Assembly (NCBI GenBank): GCA_905233755.1
Contig: CAJODM010000012.1
Span: forward strand, 1 to 64,000
DNA length: 64,000 bases
From: an uncultured Ruminococcus sp.
GTDB lineage: Bacteria > Bacillota > Clostridia > Oscillospirales > Acutalibacteraceae
Direction: 5' to 3'
Shown: positions 55,586 to 63,817 of the stretch, piece by piece
How the letters are laid out: every line of letters starts with the position of its first letter
How positions within the stretch are numbered: the first letter of the stretch is position 1
Made by a program: the position numbers and the translations under genes
The notes under the pieces: model-generated
What the model saw: only the letters and a program-made list of their open reading frames with translations
What the model was told of the DNA's origin: nothing
Databases searched by the model: none

Positions 55586-56923
55586 ATGAAAAGAATTCCA
55601 AAGCCGGTATTCTTCATTGTCGCCATCCTGATCCTTGTCTTTGCCTGTACGGCATTCTTCGGCGTCAAGTACTATGACGGCGATGTACAGCATACGGTGA
55701 TCAAGGGTCTGAGCGACATCCGATGGGGAATAGACATCCGCGGCGGTGTTGAGGCGACCTTCAAGCCGGCAGGCGAGGTCGACGCGACGGATGAACAGCT
55801 TGATTCTGCAAAATCTATTATCGAAACCCGTATGGTCTCCAGCGGTATCACCGACTATGAGCTGTACGTTGACTATGGTTCAGATCGTATCATCGTTCGC
55901 TATCCGTGGAAAGAGGACGAGACCGAGTTCGATCCGGTCGCGGCTATCGACGAGCTTGCCGCTACGGCGCACCTGTCGTTCCGCAACTCTGACGGCGAAG
56001 AGCTGATGGACGGCTCCTCTGTCCAGAGCGCCCAGGCGGGCGTCAACACCGAGAGCGGTTCTTCGAGCGAGTACCTCGTGCTGCTCGATCTCACCGACGA
56101 GGGTGCCGACCTGTTCGCCTCGATCACCGAAGAGTATCTGAACCAGACCATCGCTATCTACATGGATGATATCGAGCTTTCGGCACCGACGGTCCAGTCG
56201 GTCATCTCTGACGGCTCGGCACAGATCACCGGTGACTTCACCGCCGAGGAGGCGGTCCAGCTTGCGAACCAGATCAACGGCGGTGCGCTGCCCTTCGATC
56301 TCGAGACCGCGTCCTTCGGTTCGGTCTCCGCGACATTGGGTCAGAACTCGCTGATCGCGATGGGCTATGCTGCGATCATCGCGTTCGTGCTGATCGCGCT
56401 GTTCATGATCCTCCGTTATCGCGTACCGGGGTTCGTGGCGGTCATCGCGCTGATCGGTCAGCTTGCGCTGTCGGTTGCCGCTGTCAGCCGCTACTTCAAC
56501 GTGTTCAACTCCTTCACCATGACCCTGCCCGGTATCGCCGGTATCATCCTGTCGGTCGGTATGGGCGTTGACGCGAACATCATCACCGCCGAGCGTATCA
56601 AAGAGGAGTTCCGCTCCGGCAAGACGCTCGACTCAGCGATCGAGCGCGGCACCAAGAACTCGCTGTCTGCTATCATTGACGGTAACATGACGGTCGTTAT
56701 CGTGTCCATCATCCTGCTGCTGGTGTTCGGCCCGTCCAACATCCTCTCGGTGATCTTCGGCCAGTCCACCACCGGTACCATCTATGCCTTCGGTTATACG
56801 CTGCTCGTCGGCGTTATCTCCAACTTCATCATGGGCGTATGGCTCTCGCGCACGATGCTCAAGAGTATAGCCGGCGTCGGATTCCTGCGTAAAAAATGGT
56901 TGTTCGGAGGTGCCGGAAAATGA
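55586..56923 (+). CDS. secD: Protein translocase subunit SecD
   Basis: A 445-aa RND-family subunit that uses the ion gradient to help pull proteins out of SecYEG. The first helix is at about 7-27, followed by DIRWGIDIRGGVEATFKP (the DLxGG-type motif reads DIRGG). The periplasmic-type domain is compact. Five helices follow, with LPGIAGIILSVGMGVDANIITAERIKEE as the conserved TM4 block. AUGA overlap with secF. ATATGGAGG lies before the ATG. Confidence 0.95.
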   Translation: MKRIPKPVFFIVAILILVFACTAFFGVKYYDGDVQHTVIKGLSDIRWGIDIRGGVEATFKPAGEVDATDEQLDSAKSIIETRMVSSGITDYELYVDYGSDRIIVRYPWKEDETEFDPVAAIDELAATAHLSFRNSDGEELMDGSSVQSAQAGVNTESGSSSEYLVLLDLTDEGADLFASITEEYLNQTIAIYMDDIELSAPTVQSVISDGSAQITGDFTAEEAVQLANQINGGALPFDLETASFGSVSATLGQNSLIAMGYAAIIAFVLIALFMILRYRVPGFVAVIALIGQLALSVAAVSRYFNVFNSFTMTLPGIAGIILSVGMGVDANIITAERIKEEFRSGKTLDSAIERGTKNSLSAIIDGNMTVVIVSIILLLVFGPSNILSVIFGQSTTGTIYAFGYTLLVGVISNFIMGVWLSRTMLKSIAGVGFLRKKWLFGGAGK

Positions 56924-57858
56924 AAAGAGACATGAACTTCATCGGTCATAGCAAGATATTCTTCACTATCTCTCTGTGCATCATTCTCATCGGTATCGTC
57001 TGCAACATCATCTTCGGCGCGACCCTGGATATCCAGTTCAAGGGCGGCACCATCATCACCTACGGATTTGTGGGCGAGGTGGATGAGAACGCGCTGAAGG
57101 ATACCATCCAGGGCGCCACCCCCGACAACAACGTCACCTTTACCATCACCCGCGATATCCTCAACAATACCGAGGACGAGGACGCCTATGCCATTCAGAT
57201 CCAGTTCTCCGGCGAGGAGGCGATCGAGACTGCCGATCAGCAGGCGATCACCGATGCGCTGACCGAGGCGTTCCCCGACAACGGATTCGTCTATCAGGAG
57301 GCGTCGTCCGTCGAGGCGTCGATGGGTCTGAAATTCCTGCTCAAGTGTCTTGTCGCGGTAGCGATCGCGTCTGTGCTGATGGTGCTCTATGTCACCATCC
57401 GGTTCAAGCGCATCGGCGGTCTGTCCGCCGGTGTGATGGCGCTGGTCGCACTGTTCCACGATGTGGCGATGATCTACTTTATGTACGTCATCTTCCGCAT
57501 GCCGATCGACTCGAACTTCATCGCGGTCGTGCTGATGATCCTCGGCTACTCGCTCAACGATACCATCGTCATCTATGACCGTGTCCGTGAGGAACGCCGT
57601 GTCATGGGCCCCAAGGCCGACCTTGCCGATGTCTTCAACCATTCGGCGAGCTCCGTGTTCTCGCGTACCATCGCGACCTCGATCACGACCCTTGTCGCGA
57701 TCGCGACGGTCTATGTGGTCGCTGTGATATTCTCGCTCGACTCGGTTCAGAGCTTTGCGCTGCCGATGATGATCGGCGTCGTCTCCGGATGCTACTCGTC
57801 GCTGTGTATCGCCGGTCCCCTCTGGGTTTTCTGGAACAAGCGCAAGCAGTCATCGTAA
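56920..57858 (+). CDS. secF: Protein translocase subunit SecF
   Basis: A 312-aa partner of SecD. The N-terminal FIGHSKIFFTISLCII helix leads to LDIQFKGGT (SecF GG motif). Conserved TM blocks ALFHDVAMIYFMYVIF and GYSLNDTIVIYDRVREE are present, followed by FSRTIATSITTL. ATG at 56920 overlaps the secD stop (ATGA) and has CGGAGGTGCCGG upstream, inside secD. Confidence 0.96.
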   Translation: MKRDMNFIGHSKIFFTISLCIILIGIVCNIIFGATLDIQFKGGTIITYGFVGEVDENALKDTIQGATPDNNVTFTITRDILNNTEDEDAYAIQIQFSGEEAIETADQQAITDALTEAFPDNGFVYQEASSVEASMGLKFLLKCLVAVAIASVLMVLYVTIRFKRIGGLSAGVMALVALFHDVAMIYFMYVIFRMPIDSNFIAVVLMILGYSLNDTIVIYDRVREERRVMGPKADLADVFNHSASSVFSRTIATSITTLVAIATVYVVAVIFSLDSVQSFALPMMIGVVSGCYSSLCIAGPLWVFWNKRKQSS

Positions 57859-57885
57859 CATCAGCTTCACGTATCTGTATATCAA

Positions 57886-57916
57886 ACGCACCGCAGGGAT
57901 CCTGCGGTGCGTTTTG
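57886..57916 (+). terminator. Terminator after secDF, shared with the convergent operon
   Basis: ACGCACCGCAGG, loop GAT, CCTGCGGTGCGT, then TTTGCT. The 12-bp stem lies exactly between the two convergent stops; it has an AAA-flank on the other side too, so it may act in both directions. Confidence 0.85.
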
Positions 57917-58297
57917 CTATAGGATGTTCTCGATACACGGCGTCTGGGCGTTCGACAGGTTGATGAGCTGTCGCTTTGCCACCGCCGACACGGCGAGAAA
58001 CTCGCTGATATCACCCGTCTGTGAGTATCGCCTGAGCATCGCGATATTCAGCGCGATCTCGCTGACGTCGCTGTGCTGGAGAAAGATCTCCATCGTCCGC
58101 TCGCCGAGCGTGAACCGATGATCGAGCTTCTCGACCGTCTCCTGAGCATCGGTGATGGCGTTCTGCTCGATCTGTTCCTCGGCGGTGCTGAGCATCTCGA
58201 TATAGATGTCCGCGCTTGAGGTGATATAGAAGTACTGGTAGAGCGTGAACGCCGCTACCGCGATCACGATGAGCAGCGCGATGATCCCTCGTTTCAT
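57917..58297 (-). CDS. DUF4363 family protein
   Basis: A 126-aa protein with an N-terminal membrane anchor (about 4-22) and a helical extracytoplasmic part (AQETVEKLDHRFTLGERTMEIFLQH, then EIALNIAMLRRYSQTGD). This is the DUF4363 pattern, a family of unknown function commonly encoded next to DUF421 proteins in spore formers. Its start overlaps the stop of the DUF421 gene by 4 bp, so the two are translationally coupled. GGGGAGAAC precedes the ATG. Confidence 0.7.
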   Translation of the reverse strand: MKRGIIALLIVIAVAAFTLYQYFYITSSADIYIEMLSTAEEQIEQNAITDAQETVEKLDHRFTLGERTMEIFLQHSDVSEIALNIAMLRRYSQTGDISEFLAVSAVAKRQLINLSNAQTPCIENIL

Positions 58298-58812
58298 GTG
58301 TTCTCCCCGCCTTTTTCTACGCTCTCGATCTCGTCTATGAGCTCTGTGCTCTCGACGGTATCGTCCCGATCCTCTTGCATCAGCACGCTGATGCTGCCAT
58401 TCGGCTCGATGATAGCATACCGGATGCTCTCTGTATCGAACACCTGCTGCTGCCGCAGCAGCGAGTAGACGTCCTCCTCGCTCACCCTCAGGCGCCTTAG
58501 CTCGCTTTTGATCATCCTGCCGTCCTTGATGACGACGATCGGATGACCGCACACGATCCCCCTGAACCGACGGGACTTGAGCATGATGATCGAGACGCAC
58601 AGCTCCAGCGCGATGAGCAGCATCACCGGCACCGCGCTCATCATCAGCGGGCGCGAGGGATTCTCGAGCGGCAGCGACGCGATCTCGGAGATGATGAGCG
58701 TGATGACCAGCTCTGAGGTCTGCATATCGCTGACCTGGCGTTTTCCCATCAGCCGCACGGCGACGATGACCAGGATGTAGACGATGACGGTTCTGATGAT
58801 GATTGTCAACAT
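58294..58812 (-). CDS. DUF421 (YetF/YcaP) membrane protein
   Basis: A 172-aa protein with three membrane helices (about 1-80) and a cytoplasmic DUF421 domain. RLMGKRQVSDMQTSELVITLIISEIAS is the family signature, followed by GHPIVVIKDGRM and the EEDVYSLLRQQQVFDTESIRYAIIEPNGSISV block. Function is unsettled; related proteins occur in spore germination clusters. ATG at 58812 behind AGGATGGGTG was preferred over a GTG three codons upstream that would overlap that site. Confidence 0.85.
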   Translation of the reverse strand: MLTIIIRTVIVYILVIVAVRLMGKRQVSDMQTSELVITLIISEIASLPLENPSRPLMMSAVPVMLLIALELCVSIIMLKSRRFRGIVCGHPIVVIKDGRMIKSELRRLRVSEEDVYSLLRQQQVFDTESIRYAIIEPNGSISVLMQEDRDDTVESTELIDEIESVEKGGENT

Positions 58813-58924
58813 ATGCTTCACCCATCCTAGTATGCGCTTTTTCCGTCGGTTTATCCCGCGACAAAATGGGGAGAATATTTTTATGCAATTTCTGCATAAA
58901 ACCGTGCATATATTCTTTATTAGG

Positions 58925-58953
58925 TTTATAACCCCAACTCGTTGGAGTATAAT
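58925..58953 (+). promoter_or_regulatory. Candidate promoter of hprK with palindrome in the spacer
   Basis: TTTATA, 17-bp spacer, TATAAT. The spacer contains CCAAC-TC-GTTGG (58934-58945), placed where a bound repressor would block polymerase. The -35 is poor. Confidence 0.5.
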
Positions 58954-58992
58954 ATACTATGATTCAAAATATCGTAGGAAAGAAGGCGCATT

Positions 58993-59961
58993 ATGAGCGA
59001 TAATCCGTATTTTGTCACCCTGACACAGCTGATCCGTGAGATAGGTCTGACCGAGTACTATATGCCTGCCGAACCGTCCGATATCCATATCACCGTCAAC
59101 GACGTCGACCGTCCGGGGCTGGAGCTTGTGGGGTATATGGACTTCTTCGACAGCCGCTATCTGATCGCCTTCGGACGCACCGAGATGTCTTTTCTCGAGT
59201 CCGAGACCACCGAGAAGCAGATCGAGCATCTCGAGCCGATTTTTGAGCAGAAACCGCCGGCCGTGATCGTCGCGCGCGACATCACCCCGCTGCCGGTGAT
59301 GCTGGAGCTGGCACAGACCTACGGCGTGCCGATCCTGACCACCCCCGATACCACCTCTGCTGTCACGGCGGGGATCGTGGCGTTGCTGAGCGTTGAGCTT
59401 GCGCCCCGTATCACCCGTCACGGCGTGCTGGTCGAGGTGTACGGCGAAGGATGCCTGCTGATCGGCGACTCCGGCGTCGGCAAGTCCGAGACCGCGATCG
59501 AGCTTGTCAAGCGCGGCCATCGGCTGATCGCCGACGATGCGGTCGAGATCAAGCGCGTCTCCAAGCGTTCGCTGGTCGGCTCCTCACCCGAGAACATCCG
59601 CCACTTTATCGAGCTGCGCGGTATCGGCATCATCAACGCCCGCCGGATCTTCGGTATCGGCGCGGTGAAGGTATCCGAGAAGATCGACCTCGTCATCAAC
59701 CTCGAGCTGTGGAACTCGAAGAAGGTCTATGACCGCATGGGCATGGATGACGAGTATATGGAGATCCTCGGGCTCGAGGTCCCCGTCGTTACTATCCCTG
59801 TCAAGCCCGGGCGCAACCTCGCCGTGATCATCGAGGTCGCCGCCATGAACCATCGCCAGAAGAAGATGGGCTACAACGGCGCACAGGAGCTGCTGCAGAA
59901 CCTCGGGATGGATATCAGCCCCGACGACATCGGCAAGAAGCGCATCGATACCAACTGGTGA
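58993..59961 (+). CDS. hprK: HPr kinase/phosphorylase
   Basis: A 322-aa bifunctional enzyme that phosphorylates and dephosphorylates Ser46 of HPr, controlling carbon catabolite repression. Walker A GDSGVGKS is at 158-165, and the family signature ELRGIGIINARRIFG follows in the C-terminal half. The N-terminal domain (1-130) is present. Length is slightly above the Bacillus protein (310 aa). It heads the hprK-murB-rapZ-whiA run with a 6-bp gap to murB. Confidence 0.96.
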   Translation: MSDNPYFVTLTQLIREIGLTEYYMPAEPSDIHITVNDVDRPGLELVGYMDFFDSRYLIAFGRTEMSFLESETTEKQIEHLEPIFEQKPPAVIVARDITPLPVMLELAQTYGVPILTTPDTTSAVTAGIVALLSVELAPRITRHGVLVEVYGEGCLLIGDSGVGKSETAIELVKRGHRLIADDAVEIKRVSKRSLVGSSPENIRHFIELRGIGIINARRIFGIGAVKVSEKIDLVINLELWNSKKVYDRMGMDDEYMEILGLEVPVVTIPVKPGRNLAVIIEVAAMNHRQKKMGYNGAQELLQNLGMDISPDDIGKKRIDTNW

Positions 59962-59967
59962 TGTGAT

Positions 59968-60870
59968 ATGATGAACCAACTGACAGCTTTCTTGGAAGAA
60001 CAGCATATCGCCTATCGGCTGCACGAGCCCATGCGGGCGCATACCACCTTTAAGATCGGCGGCGAGGCGGACGTCTGTCTGACCGTCTGTTCTGTCGACG
60101 AACTCATCGGTGTGCTCGCGCGCTGCCGTGCGCTCGGCATCCCCGCCATGGTGATCGGCAGGGGGTCGAATCTGCTCGTGTCCGACGAGGGGATCGAGGG
60201 CGCGGTGATCGAGCTGGGCGGTGCGTTCCGTAAGCTTTCGGTCGACGGCGATACCGTCACCTGCGGCGCGGGCGTCAGCTTGTCAAAGCTCTGTACCGTC
60301 GCCTGTGAGCACGGGCTCTCCGGGCTCGAGTTTGCCTACGGAATCCCCGGGTCTGTCGGCGGCGCGGTGTATATGAACGCCGGCGCCTATGGCGGCGAGA
60401 TGCGCGATGTCTGCGCGGATGTGACCGCACTCTCCGAGAGCGGTGCGATCTGCGTTGTCGATAGAGCGGACTGTGCGTTCGGCTACCGCACCTCTGTCTT
60501 CAAGACGAGTGGCGATATTATTCTTTTTTCGAAATTTATGTTACATCCCGACGACAGTGCAGCGATCCGTTCCCGCATGGACGACTACATGGATCGCCGC
60601 CGCTCAAAGCAGCCGCTGGAGTACCCCTCTGCGGGCTCGGTGTTCAAGCGCCCTGTCGGCGCGTTTGCCGGCACGCTGATCGAGTCCTGCGGGCTGAAGG
60701 GGACGTCCGTCGGCGGCGCTCAGGTCTCTATAAAGCACGCCGGATTTATCATCAACACCGGCGGCGCGACCTGTGACGATGTGATGCGCCTTGTTGCGCT
60801 GATACAAGAGCGCGTCAAGCACGAGACCGGCTATGACCTTCAGCGCGAGATCATCCGGATAGGGAGGTAG
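59968..60870 (+). CDS. murB: UDP-N-acetylenolpyruvoylglucosamine reductase
   Basis: A 300-aa FAD enzyme that makes UDP-MurNAc for peptidoglycan. MRAHTTFKIGGEAD and VIGRGSNLLVSDEGI form the FAD-binding start. IPGSVGGAVYMNAGAYGGEM and YPSAGSVFKRP (catalytic Ser/Cys loop), then SCGLKGTSVGGAQVSIKHAGFIIN mark a type IIb-like MurB. Length is normal. The two first codons are both ATG; either may be used. Confidence 0.96.
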   Translation: MMNQLTAFLEEQHIAYRLHEPMRAHTTFKIGGEADVCLTVCSVDELIGVLARCRALGIPAMVIGRGSNLLVSDEGIEGAVIELGGAFRKLSVDGDTVTCGAGVSLSKLCTVACEHGLSGLEFAYGIPGSVGGAVYMNAGAYGGEMRDVCADVTALSESGAICVVDRADCAFGYRTSVFKTSGDIILFSKFMLHPDDSAAIRSRMDDYMDRRRSKQPLEYPSAGSVFKRPVGAFAGTLIESCGLKGTSVGGAQVSIKHAGFIINTGGATCDDVMRLVALIQERVKHETGYDLQREIIRIGR

Positions 60871-60873
60871 AGG

Positions 60874-61740
60874 ATGGAATTTGTCATTGTCACCGGACTC
60901 TCGGGCGCCGGCAAGACCAACGCCCTGCACGCGATGGAGGATCTCGGGTTCTACTGCGTCGATAACCTGCCGCCTCAGCTGCTCATTACCTTCTATGAGC
61001 TGTGCGAGAAGAGCACCGACAAGCGGATGCAGCGCGTCGCCGTGGTGGCGGACGCCCGCTCCGGCGAGATGTTCGCCGATATCGACAACGTGATCCGCTC
61101 GGCGCGGGCCTTGGGCAAGAAGTTCAAGATCCTCTATCTGGATGCGAAGAACGATACCCTTCTCATCCGCTACAAGGAGACCCGCCGCAAGCACCCGCTC
61201 TTTGACGAGCTGGCGACCGCGTCGGTCGAGGACGCCGTCGAGCTCGAGAACGAGCTGATGAAGGTCGTCAAAGAGTCCGCCGACTATATCATCGACACCA
61301 CCTACATGGATCTCAAGCAGCTGCGCGAGCGCGTGAACACCCTGTTCACCGACGAGAGCGGCGCGCCGATGGTCGTCACCTGTGTTTCATTCGGGTTCAA
61401 GTACGGGATCCTGCGCGAGGCGGACCTTGTGATCGACGTCCGCTGCCTGCCCAACCCGTTCTATATCGAGGAGCTCAAGCCCCTCACCGGCCTTGATGAG
61501 GAGGTCAGGAGCTATATCAACAGCTTTGACGTCACCGGTGAATTCATGACAAAGCTGATCGACTTCATCGACTTTACGCTCCCTCTCTATCAGAAGGAGG
61601 GGAAGAGCGAGCTTGTCATCGGCATCGGCTGCACCGGCGGCAAGCACCGCTCCGTTACCGTAGCGCGCGCTGTGAACGCCCATCTGATCGAGCATCATCA
61701 GCGCTCGCTGATCCATCACCGCGACATCTGGAAGGCATAG
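60874..61740 (+). CDS. rapZ: RNase adapter/nucleotide-binding protein RapZ (YvcJ)
   Basis: A 288-aa P-loop protein. Walker A GLSGAGKT is at 8-15, followed by ALHAMEDLGFYCVDNLPP. DARSGEMF, RRKHPL and the C-terminal CTGGKHRSVTVA block complete the family pattern. In Enterobacteria it governs glmS mRNA decay; in Bacillus (YvcJ) it affects competence. It starts 3 bp after murB. whiA follows directly; yvcK/mgfK, which normally sits between them, is absent. Confidence 0.94.
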   Translation: MEFVIVTGLSGAGKTNALHAMEDLGFYCVDNLPPQLLITFYELCEKSTDKRMQRVAVVADARSGEMFADIDNVIRSARALGKKFKILYLDAKNDTLLIRYKETRRKHPLFDELATASVEDAVELENELMKVVKESADYIIDTTYMDLKQLRERVNTLFTDESGAPMVVTCVSFGFKYGILREADLVIDVRCLPNPFYIEELKPLTGLDEEVRSYINSFDVTGEFMTKLIDFIDFTLPLYQKEGKSELVIGIGCTGGKHRSVTVARAVNAHLIEHHQRSLIHHRDIWKA

Positions 61741-61750
61741 GGGGCGGCGT

Positions 61751-62689
61751 ATGTCCTTTTCATCCGATACCAAGCGCGAGCTGTGCACAAAGCTCTCGAC
61801 CCGCCGGTCGCTGCAGCGCAGCGAGCTGTATGCGATGCTGCTGCTATCTAAGACCTTCTCGTCCTCTTCGATCGTCTTCAAGACCGAGAACGAGGACACC
61901 TTCTCCCACTTTGTCTTTCTGCTGACGGGACTGTTCAAACCGCAGTTCGAGGTCACCGGCCCTTTGCGCGGCGAGAGCGGCAAGAACCGCAGCTTTACCG
62001 TCACCGTTACGCGGCCGTCCGACTGTCGGCGCATCTATGACGACTTCGGGCACGACGACCGTGACGTTACTTTGCGCGTCAACCGCGCCAACCTCGATGA
62101 CGAGGAGGCGCATCGCGCGTTCATCCGCGGAGCATTCATCGCCTGCGGCTCCGTCACCGATCCCGAGAAAGGATATCATCTGGAGTTCACCGTCAGCCAC
62201 CGCAACCTCTGCCTTGATATCTGCCGCATCATCTGCGAGATACAGGACTGTGATATCAGCGTCAAGCTCCTGTCCCGCTCGGGCTCCTATATCGCCTATG
62301 TCAAGGACAGCGAGCAGATTACCGATCTGCTCACCTATATGGGCGCTGCCGTGTCCGCCATGAACATCATGGGCACCAAGGCGCTCAAGCAGGTGCGCGT
62401 CGCCGCAAACCGCCGTACCAACTCCGAGATCGCAAACCTGCAGAAGACCGCCGCCGCCTCTGCCGCCCAGCTGCGGGCGATCCAGACGCTGCGCGCCGAC
62501 GGACGGTACAACACCCTCTCTGACGAGCTCAAATCTGTCGCAGAGCTGCGTCTCGAGTACCCCGAGCTGACGCTGCGCGAGCTGGGAGAGCGGCTCGATC
62601 CCCCCATATCCCGCAGCGGCGTGAACCACCGCATCGAGAAGATCATGAAACTGGCGTCCGTACAGCCGAAGGAGGAACATCATGGATAA
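61751..62689 (+). CDS. whiA: WhiA family DNA-binding protein
   Basis: A 312-aa protein with an N-terminal LAGLIDADG-like domain (about 95-210: RAFIRGAFIACGSVTDPEKGYHLEF) and a C-terminal helix-turn-helix (about 225-305: NLQKTAAASAAQLRAI, ELTLRELGERLDPPISRSGVNHRIEKI). WhiA affects cell division and development in Actinobacteria and chromosome segregation in Bacillus. AGGGGGCGGCG lies before the ATG. The stop overlaps the start of xseB by 8 bp. Confidence 0.95.
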   Translation: MSFSSDTKRELCTKLSTRRSLQRSELYAMLLLSKTFSSSSIVFKTENEDTFSHFVFLLTGLFKPQFEVTGPLRGESGKNRSFTVTVTRPSDCRRIYDDFGHDDRDVTLRVNRANLDDEEAHRAFIRGAFIACGSVTDPEKGYHLEFTVSHRNLCLDICRIICEIQDCDISVKLLSRSGSYIAYVKDSEQITDLLTYMGAAVSAMNIMGTKALKQVRVAANRRTNSEIANLQKTAAASAAQLRAIQTLRADGRYNTLSDELKSVAELRLEYPELTLRELGERLDPPISRSGVNHRIEKIMKLASVQPKEEHHG

Positions 62690-62915
62690 CGAGAAACGCT
62701 CTTTTGAAGAAGTCTACCGTCAGCTCACCGAGACAGTACACGCGATGGAGGACCCCGCCGTCACGCTCGAGCAGAGCATGGAGCTGTACGAGCGGGCAGG
62801 GACGCTCGTCGTCGAGTGCGAGCGGATCCTCAAGGACGCAAAGACCGAGATCACCGATATCAACACCCGCATCAGCGAGCTGCGTGCCCGCGAGCTGGGT
62901 GATTTGGAGGAGTGA
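62682..62915 (+). CDS. xseB: Exodeoxyribonuclease VII small subunit
   Basis: A 77-aa helical protein with the XseB pattern SFEEVYRQLTETVHAMEDPAVTLEQSMELYERAGTLV then CERILKDAKTEI. It bundles around XseA to form exonuclease VII. xseA is not in the window, unusual because xseA normally sits directly before xseB. AAGGAGGAACATC inside whiA is its ribosome site. Confidence 0.93.
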   Translation: MDNEKRSFEEVYRQLTETVHAMEDPAVTLEQSMELYERAGTLVVECERILKDAKTEITDINTRISELRARELGDLEE

Positions 62916-62920
62916 GCCCG

Positions 62921-63796
62921 ATGCTTACCGATAGCTTACAGCAGGTAGAATCCCTGCTGCGCGATACCTTCTCTGTCAGCGTCCCGCCGGCCCAGAAGGT
63001 CTATGACGCTGCGCTGTACTCATTGATGCTGCCCGGCAAGCGCGTGCGCCCCACCTTGACGCTGCTGTTCGCACAGGCGTGCTGCGGCTCGTCGGCGCAC
63101 GCCGTGCCGTTCGCTGCGGCGGTCGAGATGATCCATACCTACTCGCTGATCCATGATGACCTGCCGGCGATGGATGACGACGACTTTCGCCGCGGACAGC
63201 CCTCGAACCACAGGGTGTTCGGCGAGGATATTGCGATCCTTGCCGGCGACGCGCTGCACAGCGCGGCATATACCGCGATGCTCAGCGATGCGGTGTTCCT
63301 GTCCGTCGGCGTCGAGAGCGCCGCACGCGCCGCCTACGTCCTCTCTGAGAAGAGCGGGATCCGCGGGATGGTCGGCGGCCAGACCACCGATGTCATGAGC
63401 GAGGGTCGGCATGTCGGGATCGACACTATGACCTTCATGGATGAGGGCAAGACCGCCGCGCTGATCGAGGCGGCTTGTATGATGGGCTGTATCGTGTCGG
63501 GCGGCGACAGTGGCCAGATAGCCGCCGCCGAGAGCTACGGCCGCCATATCGGTATGGCGTTCCAGATTATCGACGATATCCTCGACGTCACCTCCACCAC
63601 CGAGGAACTCGGCAAGCCCGTCGGCAGCGACGCCGAGAACAGAAAGTCGACCTATGTCTCGCTGCTCGGGATCGAGCGATGCCGACAGCTTGCTGATGAA
63701 TATACCCGCAGCGCGCTCGATGCGCTCTCGGTATTCGAGGGGGATACCACCTCGCTTGCCGAGTTTGCGCTGCAGCTGCGTGATCGCAGAAAATAA
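62921..63796 (+). CDS. ispA: Farnesyl/geranyl diphosphate synthase
   Basis: A 291-aa polyprenyl synthetase condensing IPP with DMAPP/GPP. The first Asp-rich motif is in LIHDDLPAMDDDDFRRGQP and the second in IIDDILDVT; KRVRPTL binds IPP, and GGQTTDV is conserved. ATG at 62921 lies 8 nt after TTGGAGGAG; a GTG at 62912 is also in frame. It is followed at 21 bp by dxs, giving the classical xseB-ispA-dxs order that feeds undecaprenyl and other isoprenoids. Confidence 0.95.
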   Translation: MLTDSLQQVESLLRDTFSVSVPPAQKVYDAALYSLMLPGKRVRPTLTLLFAQACCGSSAHAVPFAAAVEMIHTYSLIHDDLPAMDDDDFRRGQPSNHRVFGEDIAILAGDALHSAAYTAMLSDAVFLSVGVESAARAAYVLSEKSGIRGMVGGQTTDVMSEGRHVGIDTMTFMDEGKTAALIEAACMMGCIVSGGDSGQIAAAESYGRHIGMAFQIIDDILDVTSTTEELGKPVGSDAENRKSTYVSLLGIERCRQLADEYTRSALDALSVFEGDTTSLAEFALQLRDRRK

Positions 63797-63817
63797 TTTT
63801 TCAGATAAGGTAACCCC

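Noticed and set aside
58828..58857. GGGATA, 17 bp, CATACTA on the minus strand as a sigma-G promoter for the DUF421 gene
   Set aside because: The boxes and spacing look good, but transcription would start about 9 nt before the ATG and exclude the ribosome site.
57917..58909. A 330-codon minus-strand frame covering both the DUF4363 and DUF421 genes
   Set aside because: Only its last 126 codons are real (DUF4363). The upstream part is an out-of-frame reading of the DUF421 gene, which has the recognisable protein in another frame.
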